A stretch of DNA of 64,000 nucleotides from Halorhabdus rudnickae. Its GTDB lineage: Archaea > Halobacteriota > Halobacteria > Halobacteriales > Haloarculaceae. How positions within the stretch are numbered: the stretch's first letter is position 1; the number at the start of each line of letters is the position of its first letter. The notes beneath the pieces were generated by a model that had not been told where the DNA came from, did no database searches, and saw nothing but the letters and a program-made list of their open reading frames with translations. This document shows, piece after piece, positions 63,689-64,000 of the stretch. A program made the position numbers and the translations under genes. The DNA is taken from contig NZ_CAAHFB010000001.1 of the NCBI RefSeq assembly GCF_900880625.1, forward strand, positions 558,001 through 622,000, read 5' to 3'.

Positions 63689-64000
63689 ATGTTTGAACAG
63701 TTCTCGCGATCCTACTACCTGGGTCGGCTGTACGTACAGCCCAACAGCGGGGACGCCCCAGCGATGTGCGAACGACAGCACCGGGCCATCCGCCGGCAAC
63801 TGTATGACGACTCCGGCGATGAACGACCGCCACTCGTAATGAAACTCGGTTCGCGGCACTTTCCGGTGTCCGCCGTCGAGTCTGTGCCCGCGGACACCCT
63901 CGCAGTGCCGCCTGCGGTACTGAGCGAGTCGGGCATCGAGAACCCGCCGTCGCTCCGGGAAGTGTTGCTCGCGACTGACGACCGTGCCGAACAGTTGCTC
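63689..64000 (+). CDS. DUF5802-family protein (N-terminal part)
   Basis: The first 104 codons of an open frame that runs off the window. The protein begins MFEQFSRSYYLGRLYVQPNS and continues PPLVMKLGSRHFPVSAVES and ADTLAVPPAVL. That pattern, short with an alternation of strands and a conserved MKLGxxHFPV, matches DUF5802, a small haloarchaeal family of unknown function. A TATA box lies at the usual spacing. The 3' end is missing. Confidence 0.7.
   Translation, partial: MFEQFSRSYYLGRLYVQPNSGDAPAMCERQHRAIRRQLYDDSGDERPPLVMKLGSRHFPVSAVESVPADTLAVPPAVLSESGIENPPSLREVLLATDDRAEQLL

Overview
The window is haloarchaeal chromosome (class Halobacteria). Most proteins are strongly acidic, the core DNA is GC-rich, many starts are leaderless with a TATA-like box about 25-35 bases upstream, and several families are halophile-specific (HalX, DUF7503/7504-like, DUF5802, DUF5805, Htr transducers). 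The genus cannot be fixed from the sequence alone.

Layout. 0-6 kb holds the tail of a cobalamin adenosyltransferase, a small acidic protein, a receiver-PAS-histidine kinase, tRNA-Val(CAC) with a duplicated 3' end, and a chemotaxis transducer paired with a BMP-type nucleoside-binding lipoprotein. 6.3-13.5 kb is the branched-chain amino acid cluster: leuA, then a previously unmarked 28-codon leader ORF, then ilvB-ilvN-ilvC-leuC-leuD. leuB is not at its usual place. 13.5-17.4 kb carries a HalX-type regulator, a RecA/KaiC-like DUF7504-type protein, a DUF7503-like small membrane protein, a CHAT-domain (caspase-like) protein and another small membrane protein. 17.6-24.1 kb is core: ABCE1/RLI, an EMC6-like protein, a winged-helix regulator, an orphan archaellin, a PIN-ATPase-KH protein and a PfkB kinase.

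24.2-43.4 kb is an AT-richer accessory island. It contains a DDE transposase, a regulator with repeated operators, a run of small or broken genes including a frameshifted DsbA-like gene, a PLD-like protein, a tightly overlapping four-gene operon (membrane protein, unknown, YwgA/DUF4065-like protein, Rad50-like SMC ATPase), a frameshifted IS6-family element, an AlbA_2/Schlafen-type protein, and a two-gene operon of an AAA ATPase and a DUF6414 protein. It has the look of a defence island. The four-gene SMC operon and the AAA-DUF6414 pair are the best candidates for undescribed systems. A XerC/D-like recombinase with DUF5805 (43.6-45.0 kb) and about 1.9 kb of non-coding, apparently decayed DNA close the region.

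46.9-64 kb is core again: 1-phosphofructokinase, MEMO-family protein, archaeal MtaB-type tRNA methylthiotransferase, a surface protein, DUF63, an HPP-Usp fusion, a three-gene K+ channel/RCK module, a SAMP/MoaD-like modifier, GatD, an ArsR-type regulator, a repeat-rich secreted protein and the start of a DUF5802 gene.

The most testable regulatory observation is the leaderless Leu/Val/Ile-rich peptide ORF in front of ilvB. Its stop codon is inside a hairpin, and a second strong GC hairpin lies just before the ilvB ribosome-binding site. This is the expected layout of an attenuator, in an archaeon.
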